64,000 bases of DNA from Psychrosphaera haliotis (GCF_009728465.1 NZ_WOCD01000005.1:372001-436000); one strand, 5' to 3'; positions 32,547 through 41,929 are shown, counted from the stretch's first letter. Translations and numbers: made by a program. The notes: a model not told the origin generated them from the sequence alone.

Positions 32547-33002
32547 ATGAAGAAGGGATATATTTTAGCGTGTTTTACCGCTTTAGTGATGCTGCACGAA
32601 GACTTAAATCATCTTTTTGTCATGTTGATTATCGGTAACTTTGAGTTTCAGGAAGCTTGGAATAAAGCTTTTGGTGCCTCGAGCGTGGAGCGCACAATAC
32701 TTACTGGGTCCTTCAGACTAATACCACTTTTACCATTGATACTATTAGCCCTCTGCACAAACCTACTATCGTCATTTAAAGGACAAGTTGCACTTTGGTT
32801 GTCTTTAGCCACTACCGTTCTTATCATTTCTTATGGGTATTGGCATGTTACTGAAGCTTTGTATACGGACCAGCACGCCTCTTCTACATCAGCTATAGGT
32901 TATTTATGGGCTCCAGTAGCATCATTAATATATTCATTCACCGCTGGCATTGTTTGCTATCTTTTAATCATGGCTTACGAGGCAGTGTCCAATCGTGCAT
33001 AA
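32547..33002 (+). CDS. Four-helix membrane protein
   Basis: 151 residues with membrane helices near 5-25, 50-72, 78-98 and 120-142. Histidine and acidic residues near the first helix (MLHEDLNHLF) are notable but no metal site is assigned. Family not recognised. AAAAGGAAC precedes the ATG. Confidence 0.7.
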   Translation: MKKGYILACFTALVMLHEDLNHLFVMLIIGNFEFQEAWNKAFGASSVERTILTGSFRLIPLLPLILLALCTNLLSSFKGQVALWLSLATTVLIISYGYWHVTEALYTDQHASSTSAIGYLWAPVASLIYSFTAGIVCYLLIMAYEAVSNRA

Positions 33003-33051
33003 TGAATTTTTTAAGTTCAGGATGTAAATAGCTTTACCCGGTATTAACCCC

Positions 33052-33073
33052 TAACAAAAATGACTTTTTGTTA
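33052..33073. repeat. Inverted repeat TAACAAAAA / TTTTTGTTA
   Basis: A 9-bp perfect inverted repeat with a TGAC loop between two small membrane-protein genes. A+T-only stem; could act as a weak terminator for the gene on its left. Confidence 0.35.
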
Positions 33074-33114
33074 CCGTTAGCTGATCCTGTATATAAGCCA
33101 ACAAGGGAAATTAC

Positions 33115-33486
33115 GTGCTAAATCGGCTCAAAACAATATTATCTAAAGCAAGCTGGTATACATTGGCCTGCATCATTGTTCTATTATTAGCGGGCCCTGA
33201 AATAATGGTCGGCATGGAAGTTATGGCTTTAGTTGAAGCGCTTGGTGCTTCCACCTTTGTATTAATGTACCTGTCTGGATTAAAGTTGTTTTGTTCCAAA
33301 CTGTGGAATAAGTTTAAAAGCTTTGAGTCATATTCAACTTTTTACGTTCCTCCTTTGTCTACTTTAAAGGAAATGCCTTCACTGGTAATCCACGCGGTTC
33401 CTGAAAGAACCGCCGTTATCAGCTTTTTAGCGTTTATAACTGTTGGTATGTCAGGGCTCTATTTTAACTTACTGATTGGCTTATAG
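33115..33486 (+). CDS. Small membrane protein
   Basis: 123 residues from a GTG with AAGGGAA upstream. Membrane helices near residues 13-33, 36-55 and 100-120, joined by a charged loop with KLWNKFKSFESYSTFYVPPL. Family not recognised. Confidence 0.62.
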   Translation: MLNRLKTILSKASWYTLACIIVLLLAGPEIMVGMEVMALVEALGASTFVLMYLSGLKLFCSKLWNKFKSFESYSTFYVPPLSTLKEMPSLVIHAVPERTAVISFLAFITVGMSGLYFNLLIGL

Positions 33487-33538
33487 AATTAGCTTAATGT
33501 ACAGTGGTTTTAAAGTACAAAAATTAAGGAATGATCTT

Positions 33539-33826
33539 GTGCACTTTAAATTAACTATTACTATAATCGGTTTTTTGCTTTTAAACGGCTGTATGACCTT
33601 AGCGCCAAGTGAAAAATCCCTTTTAGCAAACCAAACCCCCATCGCTTCTAGCAACTATGCTGAAACTCTTAATAATATTCGAAAGCTAAATTCTGATGTA
33701 AATGTAGATATCGTTGAGATAGAGCAACCTGATAACTATACATCCATTGGAATTCATATAGCACAACAAAATAAAAACAAAGAGTTACATGTAATCAAAG
33801 ATTCCGAGTCCTTATACCGAGGCTGA
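33539..33826 (+). pseudogene. Lipoprotein, 3'-truncated
   Basis: 95 residues from a GTG at 33539 (AAGGA eight bases upstream). Signal peptide with a clear lipobox LLNGC-M. After about residue 85 the frame runs into DNA that in another frame codes for a GNAT enzyme, so the last residues (DSESLYRG) are not original and the gene is cut by a deletion or insertion junction near 33795-33803. Confidence 0.6.
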
Positions 33827-34220
33827 TGCCGAATGGTGGATAAAAGAAGGCAGTCAATTAGGTTTAATTCGTGCTATTACTATTGCAGATGAACTTGTTG
33901 GTTGCATCGGTGTGTCGATAGATGAATTTGAATACTCGCGAAATGGAGAAATTGGCTATTGGCTTTGCTCAGAATATTGGGGAAAGGGCCTTGTTACACA
34001 GGCTGTTAATATTGTTACAGAAGAGGCATTTCGAACCACCGAGATAAATAGACTGCACGCAGCCGTTTTCTCAGGTAATACCGGCTCAATGAGAGTTCTG
34101 GAAAAATGTAATTATTTACCGGAAGCGGTTCTTCAACAAGCAATTTATAAAAATGGTAAATTTTATGACAGTCATATATTTGCTAAATTAAAATTTAAAA
34201 AAGGAACCCGTAATGTCTGA
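33798..34220 (+). pseudogene. GNAT-family acetyltransferase, 5'-truncated
   Basis: RimJ/RimL-type GNAT fragment. The frame opens with PSPYTEADAEWWIKEGS, normally 50-60 residues into the protein, and continues GEIGYWLCSEYWGKGLVTQAV (acetyl-CoA motif) and NTGSMRVLEKCNY to the stop at 34220. A TAA in frame at 33792 and unrelated upstream sequence show that the N-terminus is missing. A GTG at 33912 could start a 102-residue remnant, unlikely to be active. Confidence 0.8.
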
Positions 34221-34572
34221 TTGTATTAAAACATTTTTTAAAGCCTGGCAAATTGAGGATGAAAAACTTCGATTTTCTACAATAAATAGCTCTGTTGTAG
34301 AGGCTGTTAAATATGATGATCCTCGAACGCCTGAAACAATCAATGGAATCGAATCATTAAATAATTATGTAGGTATGTTTAGTGCACATGCACCCGGATG
34401 GGCTGCGAAGGTTATAAAAGCTGACTCGATTGCTGGCGTAACTCGCGTCACTGTTGCATTCAGTGGGCCCGGCCCTGAAGGTACTGAACAAACCCAACTT
34501 GGTCAGTATTTTGTAGAGCAAGACGGCGATTTGATCTGCCGCATGGTAGGTTTTGTTGGGATTGGTGAGTAA
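34213..34572 (+). CDS. SnoaL-like (NTF2-fold) protein
   Basis: 119 residues with the cone-shaped NTF2-fold pattern: FKAWQIEDEKLRFSTINSSVVEAVKYDDPRTPETINGIESLNNYVGMF, then strands to a C-terminal DGDLICRMVGFVG. SnoaL-like proteins bind or transform small hydrophobic molecules; no activity is assigned. The start overlaps the GNAT remnant by 8 bp. Confidence 0.8.
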   Translation: MSDCIKTFFKAWQIEDEKLRFSTINSSVVEAVKYDDPRTPETINGIESLNNYVGMFSAHAPGWAAKVIKADSIAGVTRVTVAFSGPGPEGTEQTQLGQYFVEQDGDLICRMVGFVGIGE

Positions 34573-34593
34573 GTTTAATTAAATGGAGTTTGT

Positions 34594-35460
34594 ATGAAGT
34601 TAATGACGAGTGTGATTTTATGTTTGTATTCTTTTGCAACGTTAGCGACAGAGCTTAACCTTAAGCCGACCAAAGCAGGATTATATGATGTTGGCGGATT
34701 CAAGCTTTACCTCGAATGTTATGAAAACGACAAACCACAATTAATCCTAGAACAAGGATTTGGTCGCGCTGGCTCTGATGGGGTTTGGCTAGAAAATATA
34801 GACCGATTAAAAAATGATTATAGTATTTGTTTATATGACCGCGCAGGATTAGGTAAAAGCGAAAAAGGTCCCGTTCCTTTCACGGTAAATGATATGGCCA
34901 TTAGGTTAAATAAATTACTGGCCGCTGCCGATGTTAAAGCGCCACTTTACTTTGCCGGAGGCTCATATGCATCTTACGTCATTAGCGCTTACAACAACCT
35001 TTACCCTCAAGAAGTACTTGGCGCTGTTTTAATTGATCCTCCTGTATTTGGCTACTTTTATACTATGGGTACTCGCTGGCCTGAGAACTTCAAATCAGAA
35101 AACAAAAAACTGCAAAGCTTCTATAGCTTTGAACAAAGTGTACACGACCCAATGTTTAAAAGAGTGCCTGAAAACGTTGACCATATGGAAAGCTATAAAA
35201 TATTGTCTAATGCCGCTAACTTTGGTGATAAACCGATTATAACCGTAAGATCAAAACAAATGGACAAGCGTTATGACCCGCCATTTGTGCCAGACGAAAT
35301 AGCTAAAAGCATGGATTCATTAGAGGCTGATGCCGAGGCATATTTCAAAAGCTTGTCCACTAATAGTCGGATTGTATATTCTGAGTCAGAAAAGCATCAT
35401 CTACATATTGTAGACCGAGACCTAGTTGTAAAAAGCATTAAAGCGCTAACTAGCAACTAA
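34594..35460 (+). CDS. Secreted alpha/beta hydrolase
   Basis: 288 residues with a signal peptide (cleavage near ATLATE, residue 18). Motifs are LILEQGFGRAGSDGVW (oxyanion region), CLYDRAGLGKSEKGP, the nucleophile elbow GGSYAS, AVLIDPP and a C-terminal EKHHLHI with the likely catalytic histidine. Substrate unknown. It shares an 18-base leader (AAATGGAGTTTGTATGAA) with the next gene. Confidence 0.87.
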   Translation: MKLMTSVILCLYSFATLATELNLKPTKAGLYDVGGFKLYLECYENDKPQLILEQGFGRAGSDGVWLENIDRLKNDYSICLYDRAGLGKSEKGPVPFTVNDMAIRLNKLLAAADVKAPLYFAGGSYASYVISAYNNLYPQEVLGAVLIDPPVFGYFYTMGTRWPENFKSENKKLQSFYSFEQSVHDPMFKRVPENVDHMESYKILSNAANFGDKPIITVRSKQMDKRYDPPFVPDEIAKSMDSLEADAEAYFKSLSTNSRIVYSESEKHHLHIVDRDLVVKSIKALTSN

Positions 35461-35584
35461 GCCTAAATATAAAAACTAGGCTTAAATGTTAAAACTAACT
35501 AAAGCGTTAAATACCCGCTATTACTTTTTAATGAGTAAAAAGCAATTAACTGTTAAGCAAAACATAAAATAAAATGGAGTTTGT

Positions 35585-36046
35585 ATGAAACACTTAATTT
35601 TATTCACCCTATTATTTTATAGCTCGTTTTCATTACTCGCCAAAGAGTTAGACTTAGAAAAGTTTGCTCATCACTACTTTAAGCTCATGACGGAAACCCA
35701 AAAACCAAACGCAACAAGCAAAGAACTAGAAAGCTACCTTTCTTTGTTAACCGACGATATTGGTCACTCACATTTACCATATGTAGTTGACGATTCTAGG
35801 TTACCAGACGGAAAAGCGTCGATGAGAAAAGGGATGACATTTTATTTAGGTGCTCATGACAAATACGAAGCAACATTGTTAGACGTATTTGTATTCAATA
35901 ACTCCGCCATTGCTATTCGTTACAAAAATTACGCAAAAGGCGTTCATCCACAAAATAATCAGCCTATTGAGTACTCTCAAACTATGATGGAAGTACTTGA
36001 GTTAGAAGGTGATAAAGTCGCGGTCATTCGTAAATATCACGAGTAG
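35585..36046 (+). CDS. Secreted SnoaL-like protein
   Basis: 153 residues: signal peptide ending near LLAKE (residue 19), then an NTF2/SnoaL-like domain (HHYFKLMTETQKPNATSKELESYLSLLTDDIGHSHLP ... KGMTFYLGAHDKYEATLLDVF). It follows the hydrolase after 124 bp with an identical ribosome-site leader, and the racemase gene begins 7 bp after it. Function unknown. Confidence 0.75.
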   Translation: MKHLILFTLLFYSSFSLLAKELDLEKFAHHYFKLMTETQKPNATSKELESYLSLLTDDIGHSHLPYVVDDSRLPDGKASMRKGMTFYLGAHDKYEATLLDVFVFNNSAIAIRYKNYAKGVHPQNNQPIEYSQTMMEVLELEGDKVAVIRKYHE

Positions 36047-36052
36047 TTCTTT

Positions 36053-36745
36053 ATGAAAACAATTGGTTTGTTAGGTGGCATGAGTTGGGAATCTACGGCT
36101 AGCTACTACAAAAATATTAATGAAGGCGTAAAAGCTCAATTGGGCGGTTTACACTCAGCCAAAATTTCTCTTTACAGTGTCGACTTTGCTGAAATTGAAA
36201 AGTTACAGCACCAAGGTCGTTGGGACGACACCGCTGTCATTTTGTCGAACGCGGCAAAAAATATTGAGGCTGGAGGTGCAGATTTCATTCTAATTTGTAC
36301 CAATACCATGCATAAAGTAGCAGAAAAAATAGAACAATCTCTTTCTATACCTCTTATTCACATTGCCGATGCGACCGCAGAAAAACTAGTAGCGAATGGC
36401 ATTAAACGAGTGGGTTTATTAGGTACACAGTTCACTATGGAGCAAGAGTTCTATAAAAATCGTATTAGCGATAAGTACGGAATTGAAGTGATTGTGCCAA
36501 ATAGTGAAGACCAAAGTGCTGTACATAACATTATTTATTCTGAGCTTTGTCTAGGCAACATCCAAGAAAAGTCTCGTGAGAGATACATTCAAGTCATAGA
36601 GAAACTCCATAACCAAGGTGCCGAAGCCGTCATTCTAGGATGCACGGAAATATCGTTGCTCGTACAGCAACAGCATACAAACGTGCCACTTTATGATACA
36701 ACTCTGATCCACGCATCAAAAGCAGTGGAGCTTGCGACCTGCTAA
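36053..36745 (+). CDS. Aspartate/glutamate racemase family protein
   Basis: 230 residues, PLP-independent racemase fold of the aspartate racemase type (like E. coli YgeA or RacD). The catalytic cysteines are in ILICTNTMH (about residue 83) and ILGCTEI (about residue 197), with the N-terminal GLLGGMSWEST. Amino-acid specificity is not fixed by sequence. Same strand and 7 bp from the SnoaL-like gene. Confidence 0.9.
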   Translation: MKTIGLLGGMSWESTASYYKNINEGVKAQLGGLHSAKISLYSVDFAEIEKLQHQGRWDDTAVILSNAAKNIEAGGADFILICTNTMHKVAEKIEQSLSIPLIHIADATAEKLVANGIKRVGLLGTQFTMEQEFYKNRISDKYGIEVIVPNSEDQSAVHNIIYSELCLGNIQEKSRERYIQVIEKLHNQGAEAVILGCTEISLLVQQQHTNVPLYDTTLIHASKAVELATC

Positions 36746-36774
36746 AAACCAAAAGATCTTTAAGAGTACCAGCA

Positions 36775-37461
36775 ATGCGCCTTGATAAATTTGTTTGTAA
36801 AAGTACTGCGCTATCAAAGTCAGAGGCAGTTGAATTAATTAAGGCAGGCCAAGTCACCGTTAATGGCGCTATTGAAGTGAATGAGACGACTCAAGTTCAT
36901 GAAAATAATGACCTACGTCTAAATGGCGATATACTTAAAGCCAGAGACTTTCGTTATATTATTATGCATAAACCCGCTGGTACTATTTGCTCCAACATAG
37001 ATGAAGCATACCCCTCTTTATTCAACCATCTCAGTGTTGAAAACCCGTCTGAATTGCATATTGCTGGCCGACTCGATGCTGATACTACCGGTATGGTTTT
37101 AATTACTGATGATGGACGTTGGTCATTTAATATTACATCGCCAAATAAAGAGTGCAGTAAGGTTTATCGAGTTAAGTTGTCCAAAGACATTGCCTTGGAT
37201 GCGACTGAAAAGTTTAAAGTTGGTATTAAATTGCAAGGCGAGCAAAATCTAACGCGCCCTGCTGCCTTAGAAGTTCTAACTGCACGGGAAGTGTTACTGA
37301 CCATTACCGAAGGTAAATTCCATCAAGTAAAACGTATGTTTTCTGCAATTGGTAATAAAGTAATTTCCCTTCACCGAGAGTCAATTGGCAATGTAAAACT
37401 TGATGTTGAGGAAGGACAATGGCGCTATCTAACCCCGAAAGAAATTAAAACCCTGAGCTAG
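36775..37461 (+). CDS. rsuA: 16S rRNA pseudouridine(516) synthase
   Basis: Makes pseudouridine 516 in 16S rRNA. The 228-residue protein has an N-terminal S4 domain (MRLDKFVCKSTALSKSEAVELIKAGQVTVNG) and a catalytic domain with GRLDADTTGMVLITDDG (catalytic Asp), YRVKL and the closing GKFHQVKRMF, as in RsuA. It is a core gene amid accessory ones. Confidence 0.93.
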   Translation: MRLDKFVCKSTALSKSEAVELIKAGQVTVNGAIEVNETTQVHENNDLRLNGDILKARDFRYIIMHKPAGTICSNIDEAYPSLFNHLSVENPSELHIAGRLDADTTGMVLITDDGRWSFNITSPNKECSKVYRVKLSKDIALDATEKFKVGIKLQGEQNLTRPAALEVLTAREVLLTITEGKFHQVKRMFSAIGNKVISLHRESIGNVKLDVEEGQWRYLTPKEIKTLS

Positions 37462-37534
37462 ATTTTGAGATAAACGTTGAGATAGCTATTGAGGTAGACA
37501 ATGTTGGGATAGACGTAAAGTCTACCTTTAACGA

Positions 37535-38005
37535 TTAAAGCCTAACTCTATTAAACCGCTTTGCTGTCATTAATAAACCTACAACCAATGCAAAAAACAA
37601 AATGTGTAACCACAGCTTTGGCCCTATTTGTGTGTTTAAGGCTGATAGTGAAGATAGTTCAGCCCACTGCCCTTTAGTAACAAATTTAACAACCCATTCA
37701 TTGGCTGGCGTTGCGGTTAATGTAGTTAGCCAACCCAATATTACCACTTGCCCTGTATTGACGGTACTAGAGGAGTTAAAGCTAAAAATTACACTCGAAA
37801 TAAAGGCATAAAATACCGAAACAGAAATATGCACAAACCAAGATAAGATTAAAGCTGCAGTCTCGCTGTAGTTACCTATATTCACATAGGCGAAGGCATG
37901 CCTAGATGTTAGCGTGAGCATACCAAAAAGTGGCTGTATTAAAATAAAAGCGATGGCGGCAATAATACCAATAACAAATATAGTCTTTAGATTTTTAGTG
38001 TGCAT
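37535..38005 (-). CDS. Four-helix membrane protein
   Basis: 156 residues with membrane helices near 8-28, 48-72, 85-100 and 128-148. Conserved-looking polar motifs are TATPANEWVVKFVTKGQW and LNTQIGPKLW. Family not recognised. Convergent with rsuA. Confidence 0.7.
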   Translation of the reverse strand: MHTKNLKTIFVIGIIAAIAFILIQPLFGMLTLTSRHAFAYVNIGNYSETAALILSWFVHISVSVFYAFISSVIFSFNSSSTVNTGQVVILGWLTTLTATPANEWVVKFVTKGQWAELSSLSALNTQIGPKLWLHILFFALVVGLLMTAKRFNRVRL

Positions 38006-38143
38006 TTTCTATTCTTTTTGTGTTTTAATCATTAGTAGACATTTTTTGATCGTAATTAATTTCAAATAGTTAAATTGTATTTTGTACTTGTAGCTATCTG
38101 CAGAGGCGATTATTCATTCACCCTTTTTTGACATGGAGTCATT

Positions 38144-38446
38144 ATGTTATCCAACAATGTATTTCTAAAACGCTTTATTATTACTGTTTTACTTCTTCAG
38201 ATCCCTTTGCTGTTAGCACTAATTGACGTCCAAGGTTCAATGTTACCTGCCTTGTTTTGGATCAATATTCCTGTTCTTTGGACTGGTATTGCGCAGCTTT
38301 TGGGTGAAAGCCATTTCATAATTGGAGAGTTTGGAGCGTCGCCTCAATCCGCTCTGGCCTATGGCGTAATCATCACCTTTTGGACTGCGGTTGCTTTTTT
38401 AATTACAAAAATCACGATTAAGCTAAAGCCAGTGGTAAATGAATAA
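38144..38446 (+). CDS. Small membrane protein
   Basis: 100 residues with three hydrophobic segments (about 8-28, 33-50, 70-90) and the loop GESHFIIGEFGASPQS. Preceded by ATGGAG. Family not recognised. Confidence 0.65.
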   Translation: MLSNNVFLKRFIITVLLLQIPLLLALIDVQGSMLPALFWINIPVLWTGIAQLLGESHFIIGEFGASPQSALAYGVIITFWTAVAFLITKITIKLKPVVNE

Positions 38447-38583
38447 ATAGAATTGTTAACCCGCTATTCATTTTTGGTCGTGAAAAGCGGTGCTTACATG
38501 ACTATATTGCAAGCACTAAGGTGTGCTACGTAGACAAGTAATCACCCGCTTTGGGAAAACCTTTTTAGTTGTATTTCAAGCTG

Positions 38584-39405
38584 CTATTTAACTTGATACT
38601 TACTATTGGTACGAATGTAAATAGTTGATTCTGTGTTGCTAGAGTTTGTAATTTCGTGACTCATTTTACCCGAAGACTCTACATAGCTGCCTGGGCTTAA
38701 ATGTTGCACCGTTTTATTAGCTTTAGATTTGTAGTCAACTGAGCCAGCAATCACTACGGCTCTAAATTCACTCGCGTTGGTAGTAATTTTCCCCTCAAAA
38801 CCAGCAGGCAGCTTTATCATTGAGCCGTTCATATCTGCTGTGCTTTCCCACAATGTTGTTAACTTAACGTCATGGGCCTTTATATCAACAAGCGCACTGT
38901 TATTTAGCCACACCATATTGTCTCTGTGTAGGTTTAACGGGCGCTCGCCGTTATCAAACCCTTCTTTAGACGGCTTTACTAAATATGGCCCCGAATCTAT
39001 TTCCAAATAAATTAAATTCGTCTCAGTATTGGCAGCGGTTGTATGGTCTTCACCCGCTGGCTGAGTCCAAAACGATCCAGCCGGCATCCACATTTTTGCC
39101 GCGGTTGGGTCGTCATTGTGCATCAAACCCTCAATCACAATGCCGCGATAGGTGATGTTATGAATATGTGGCGGCGACTCAAAACCTTTTTTAAAGCGAA
39201 CTAACATTCCCGTTGCAGTATCAGTCGTTCGGTTACCCCACAAGTCAGCTGCACCAGGGCTTTTATCTCCTCTAAGCGGGTTTAGGTAGCCCCATTTAAT
39301 ATCGTTAGCTGCCACTACTTTTGAAGTTGTAGTCTCTGCTAGCACTGATGGCGCCAAAATAGCACTCACTAATAAGAAAGTCGGGATATTTAATAAACGT
39401 GTCAT
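38584..39405 (-). CDS. DUF4437 cupin-type periplasmic protein
   Basis: 273 residues with a signal peptide ending in VLA-E (residue 23). Two cupin-like halves follow: first GMLVRFKKGFESPPHIHNITYRGIVIEG with the metal-type histidines and PAGSFWTQPAGEDHTT, second MIKLPAGFEGKI and LSPGSYVESSGKMSHEI. This matches DUF4437 bicupins. Function unknown. Confidence 0.83.
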   Translation of the reverse strand: MTRLLNIPTFLLVSAILAPSVLAETTTSKVVAANDIKWGYLNPLRGDKSPGAADLWGNRTTDTATGMLVRFKKGFESPPHIHNITYRGIVIEGLMHNDDPTAAKMWMPAGSFWTQPAGEDHTTAANTETNLIYLEIDSGPYLVKPSKEGFDNGERPLNLHRDNMVWLNNSALVDIKAHDVKLTTLWESTADMNGSMIKLPAGFEGKITTNASEFRAVVIAGSVDYKSKANKTVQHLSPGSYVESSGKMSHEITNSSNTESTIYIRTNSKYQVK

Positions 39406-39520
39406 GTCGCGTTCTCCGTTGAGTTGGTATGAACTTATCCTAGGACTAAATTATCTTTTGATAAATGGGCAAACTGCTTATACAGTTTCATGGAAACGAA
39501 GATAATCACCCACCGTCTAA

Positions 39521-39682
39521 ACTTCTGTGCAAGCTTTACGACGTCGTCAACTCATTTCCCCTGCGATAAGAATTATTAGAGACGAATTAACGCAGAGTAT
39601 AGACGGTTTAAGAACTAAACTTATCAATAGGAAAGTTATTGCGATTGACGGGCGGCCAGATATAGAAGAATATAAAACTTAA
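39521..39682 (+). pseudogene. Remnant of a larger gene (C-terminal end)
   Basis: A 53-residue frame without a start codon (TSVQALRRRQLISPAIRII ... IDGRPDIEEYKT) ends at a TAA at 39680-39682. It reads like the C-terminal tail of a longer protein, weakly of a LysR-type regulator. It is the only content of the 308-bp gap after the DUF4437 gene. Confidence 0.35.
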
Positions 39683-39713
39683 TATCAAACAGTTAAACAC
39701 TTAGGCTAGTGTC

Positions 39714-40124
39714 ATGAAAAATATCCAAATGACAAACCCACAAATCATAATCCTTTGTGCTTTGGTTTATGCGAGTCTAAATATTACTAGACTATTGATT
39801 ATGAAAGTTGAGCCTACGTTCATTTTTATCATGTTTTTTCGTGATCATTTTGCTACTTTTACTGCAATATCAATTCTTGTATTAGCCTTGGGTTTAAAAC
39901 AACGTTTGTTTGTTTTCGCTTTTGGTTTAGCAGCTCCTATTTTTGAAGTCTCTATAGCAATGAGCCTAAATATTAGTTATTTCGGTTTTGCTGAATATAC
40001 TAAAGAGACTGATTTTATAACGGCTATCCAACGTATAGTTTTCACCGTTATTTCTGGGTTTATCAGTGCTTTTTTATTTATTAGTCTACAAAAGATTGGA
40101 AGCACTAAAGACACTAAATTTTAA
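39714..40124 (+). CDS. Small membrane protein
   Basis: 136 residues with four hydrophobic segments (about 8-28, 35-60, 64-88, 105-128). No motif recognised. A clean upstream ribosome site is not visible. Confidence 0.6.
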   Translation: MKNIQMTNPQIIILCALVYASLNITRLLIMKVEPTFIFIMFFRDHFATFTAISILVLALGLKQRLFVFAFGLAAPIFEVSIAMSLNISYFGFAEYTKETDFITAIQRIVFTVISGFISAFLFISLQKIGSTKDTKF

Positions 40125-40183
40125 AAATAGAAAAGCGCTAACGTGAATCTGAAGTAATAAAGATTTAACAAGGAAAGGAAAAT

Positions 40184-40543
40184 ATGAGTCACAACCTCAA
40201 GCTTAACTATGTGGAACTTCCCTCTCGAGATTTACCTGCAACTAAACGATTTTTTGAAGATGCTTTTAGTTGGACATTTATTGATTACGGACCAGACTAC
40301 ACCGCATTTAATGACCAAGGCTTAGACGGTGGTTTTTACAAATCTGACTTAACATCAAACGCAGCAGCCGGAGCCGCCCTACTAGTTCTTAAAACTGACA
40401 ACCTAGAAGCGACTCAGAGTACCGTAGAGAAGTTTGGTGGAACAATATCGACCCCAATATTTTCGTTTCCTGGTGGCCGTCGTTTCCATTTCATAGAGCC
40501 GAGTGGCAATGAGTTTGCTGTGTGGTGTTTAGAGGATTCTTAA
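40184..40543 (+). CDS. VOC-family (glyoxalase/bleomycin-resistance fold) protein
   Basis: 119 residues: LNYVELPSRDLPATKRFFEDAFSWTFIDYGPDYTAF, then a second beta-alpha-beta unit ending GRRFHFIEPSGNEFAVW with the usual metal-ligand glutamate. Close to the DUF-free small VOC proteins of unknown substrate. AAGGAAAGG lies just upstream. Confidence 0.87.
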   Translation: MSHNLKLNYVELPSRDLPATKRFFEDAFSWTFIDYGPDYTAFNDQGLDGGFYKSDLTSNAAAGAALLVLKTDNLEATQSTVEKFGGTISTPIFSFPGGRRFHFIEPSGNEFAVWCLEDS

Positions 40544-40639
40544 TTGACTTTATTTGGCGTCGAATTAGTCATTGCTGGTGCGCTTAAACACCAGTTTATG
40601 GACAAAGACGGTACTATTAGTCGAATGTTAGGTAAATAA
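40544..40639 (+). pseudogene. Short remnant frame after the VOC gene
   Basis: 31 codons from a TTG (LFGVELVIAGALKHQFMDKDG) ending at TAA 40637-40639. It looks like a piece of a once longer protein; origin unknown. Confidence 0.25.
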
Positions 40640-40658
40640 ACGTTTATTCTGGGTTCCT

Positions 40659-41202
40659 CTATTGAAGTTGAACCCAGTTTAACTCTACTTGCTCATCGCC
40701 AATGGCAGCATAAATAGATTGGCCGCTGATGGTTAATGAAATATCCATTGTGCGATTCGCGTGTGACGCTAACGCTTTAATCTCTTCCCAATTAAACTGA
40801 TAAACCTCGACGGCAATGGTAGATAATTGAGGTTGTGATTGTTTCCACCAAACCTCTGATTTTGAATTAAACGTATAAACCACGGTTTGTTTTGCTAGCC
40901 GAGATGCTTTTTTCATTCGTTCAAAACTTGGCTCACCAACATCTAACCAAAGGTGTAATTGATCGTCCAGGCCCTTCAACCAAATGTCTGGTTCATCTAC
41001 TGAGCTCAACCCTTTTGTAAATGTCATTAGCTGTTCTTTGTCGTTGGCACTTTGAATGCAGAAACGCAACTACTCTGGCCATCATTCTTTCAATTGTTTC
41101 TGAAGGGTGTTGCGCTACCGTTAATTGAATGCTGTCGTAGTGATCATTGTTAAAGTCTGACAATGCAATTTTAAATTTATAGATGGTTGGCTTTAAGGCC
41201 AT
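40659..41202 (-). pseudogene. yaeQ: YaeQ family protein, split by a frameshift
   Basis: YaeQ has a PD-(D/E)XK-like fold and unknown function. The first 50 residues ([16 protein letters not shown] ... [20 protein letters not shown]) are read from 41202 and the remaining 130 ([50 protein letters not shown] ...) in the next frame. Removing one A from the AAA at 41051-41053 restores a 180-residue protein, the normal length. Same type of one-base insertion as in ftsX and ftsY. The inverted repeat CTGGGTTC/GAACCCAG at 40648-40677 spans its 3' end. Confidence 0.88.
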
Positions 41203-41359
41203 ATTAGGTAAACTCCAGAAGTGACAGAACAAATTAGCTTGTGTTTAAACAAAGCGCGACCATCATACGCAGGACTGGGTGTAAAAGCATTAAATATGCG
41301 TGATGAGAACAATGCGAAGAACCATATGAGAGGTTATACGAGAGACTATATGAGCTACA

Positions 41360-41929
41360 GTGACTAATATGACTAAAGCAACAACCACTCTTATTGGACT
41401 TGGCGATAATGACGCACAATTTAACGTGTATATTGGCAACCGACCAGACTTTGACTTTAACGTCAGCGATGACAATGTTCACCCCATGTCAAAAGGTGAA
41501 ATTTATGCCTGTGGGCAAGCGTGCGGTAATGGTTGGCGAAAAGTCTTTAATGTTTACGCAAAACTTGTTTTTGCGTGCACCTCTGAACGTGTAGGCACAA
41601 AGGAGTATCATTGTTGGCAAGACTACCGCGATCAAAAGCTATTACAGCTAAAGAGTGGCACAAGTCTGATGTTTACACCGCCTAGTTTTGCTGTACCTGC
41701 GGCCCCCGCACCACCAGCTGTGCACATCATTATGGGCCGAACTTACGCTAATTCACTAAAGTTGCCTCACGGCTTAACGTGGTTAGACAATGAGTTTGCG
41801 ATTAATCATGAGCATCAAATAATCGTGTGCCCTTATTTTGATTATCGGCAGTTATCCAACATAAAAATTATTCGCTTAGTAGAGTTAATAGCCGAGCTGA
41901 ATTCAAAAAAGGCCCATCATGAAACCTGA
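41360..41929 (+). CDS. Uncharacterised protein (possibly DUF6942)
   Basis: 189 residues from a GTG (or 186 from the ATG at 41369). FNVYIGNRPDFDFNVSDDN near the start, ACGQACGNGWRKVFNVYAKLVFA, and HIIMGRTYANSLKLPHGLTWLDNEFAINHEHQIIVCPYFDYRQL toward the end look conserved. I associate this with a small family in Shewanella-like bacteria but cannot assign a role. It is divergent from yaeQ and overlaps the next gene by 11 bp. Confidence 0.68.
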   Translation: MTNMTKATTTLIGLGDNDAQFNVYIGNRPDFDFNVSDDNVHPMSKGEIYACGQACGNGWRKVFNVYAKLVFACTSERVGTKEYHCWQDYRDQKLLQLKSGTSLMFTPPSFAVPAAPAPPAVHIIMGRTYANSLKLPHGLTWLDNEFAINHEHQIIVCPYFDYRQLSNIKIIRLVELIAELNSKKAHHET

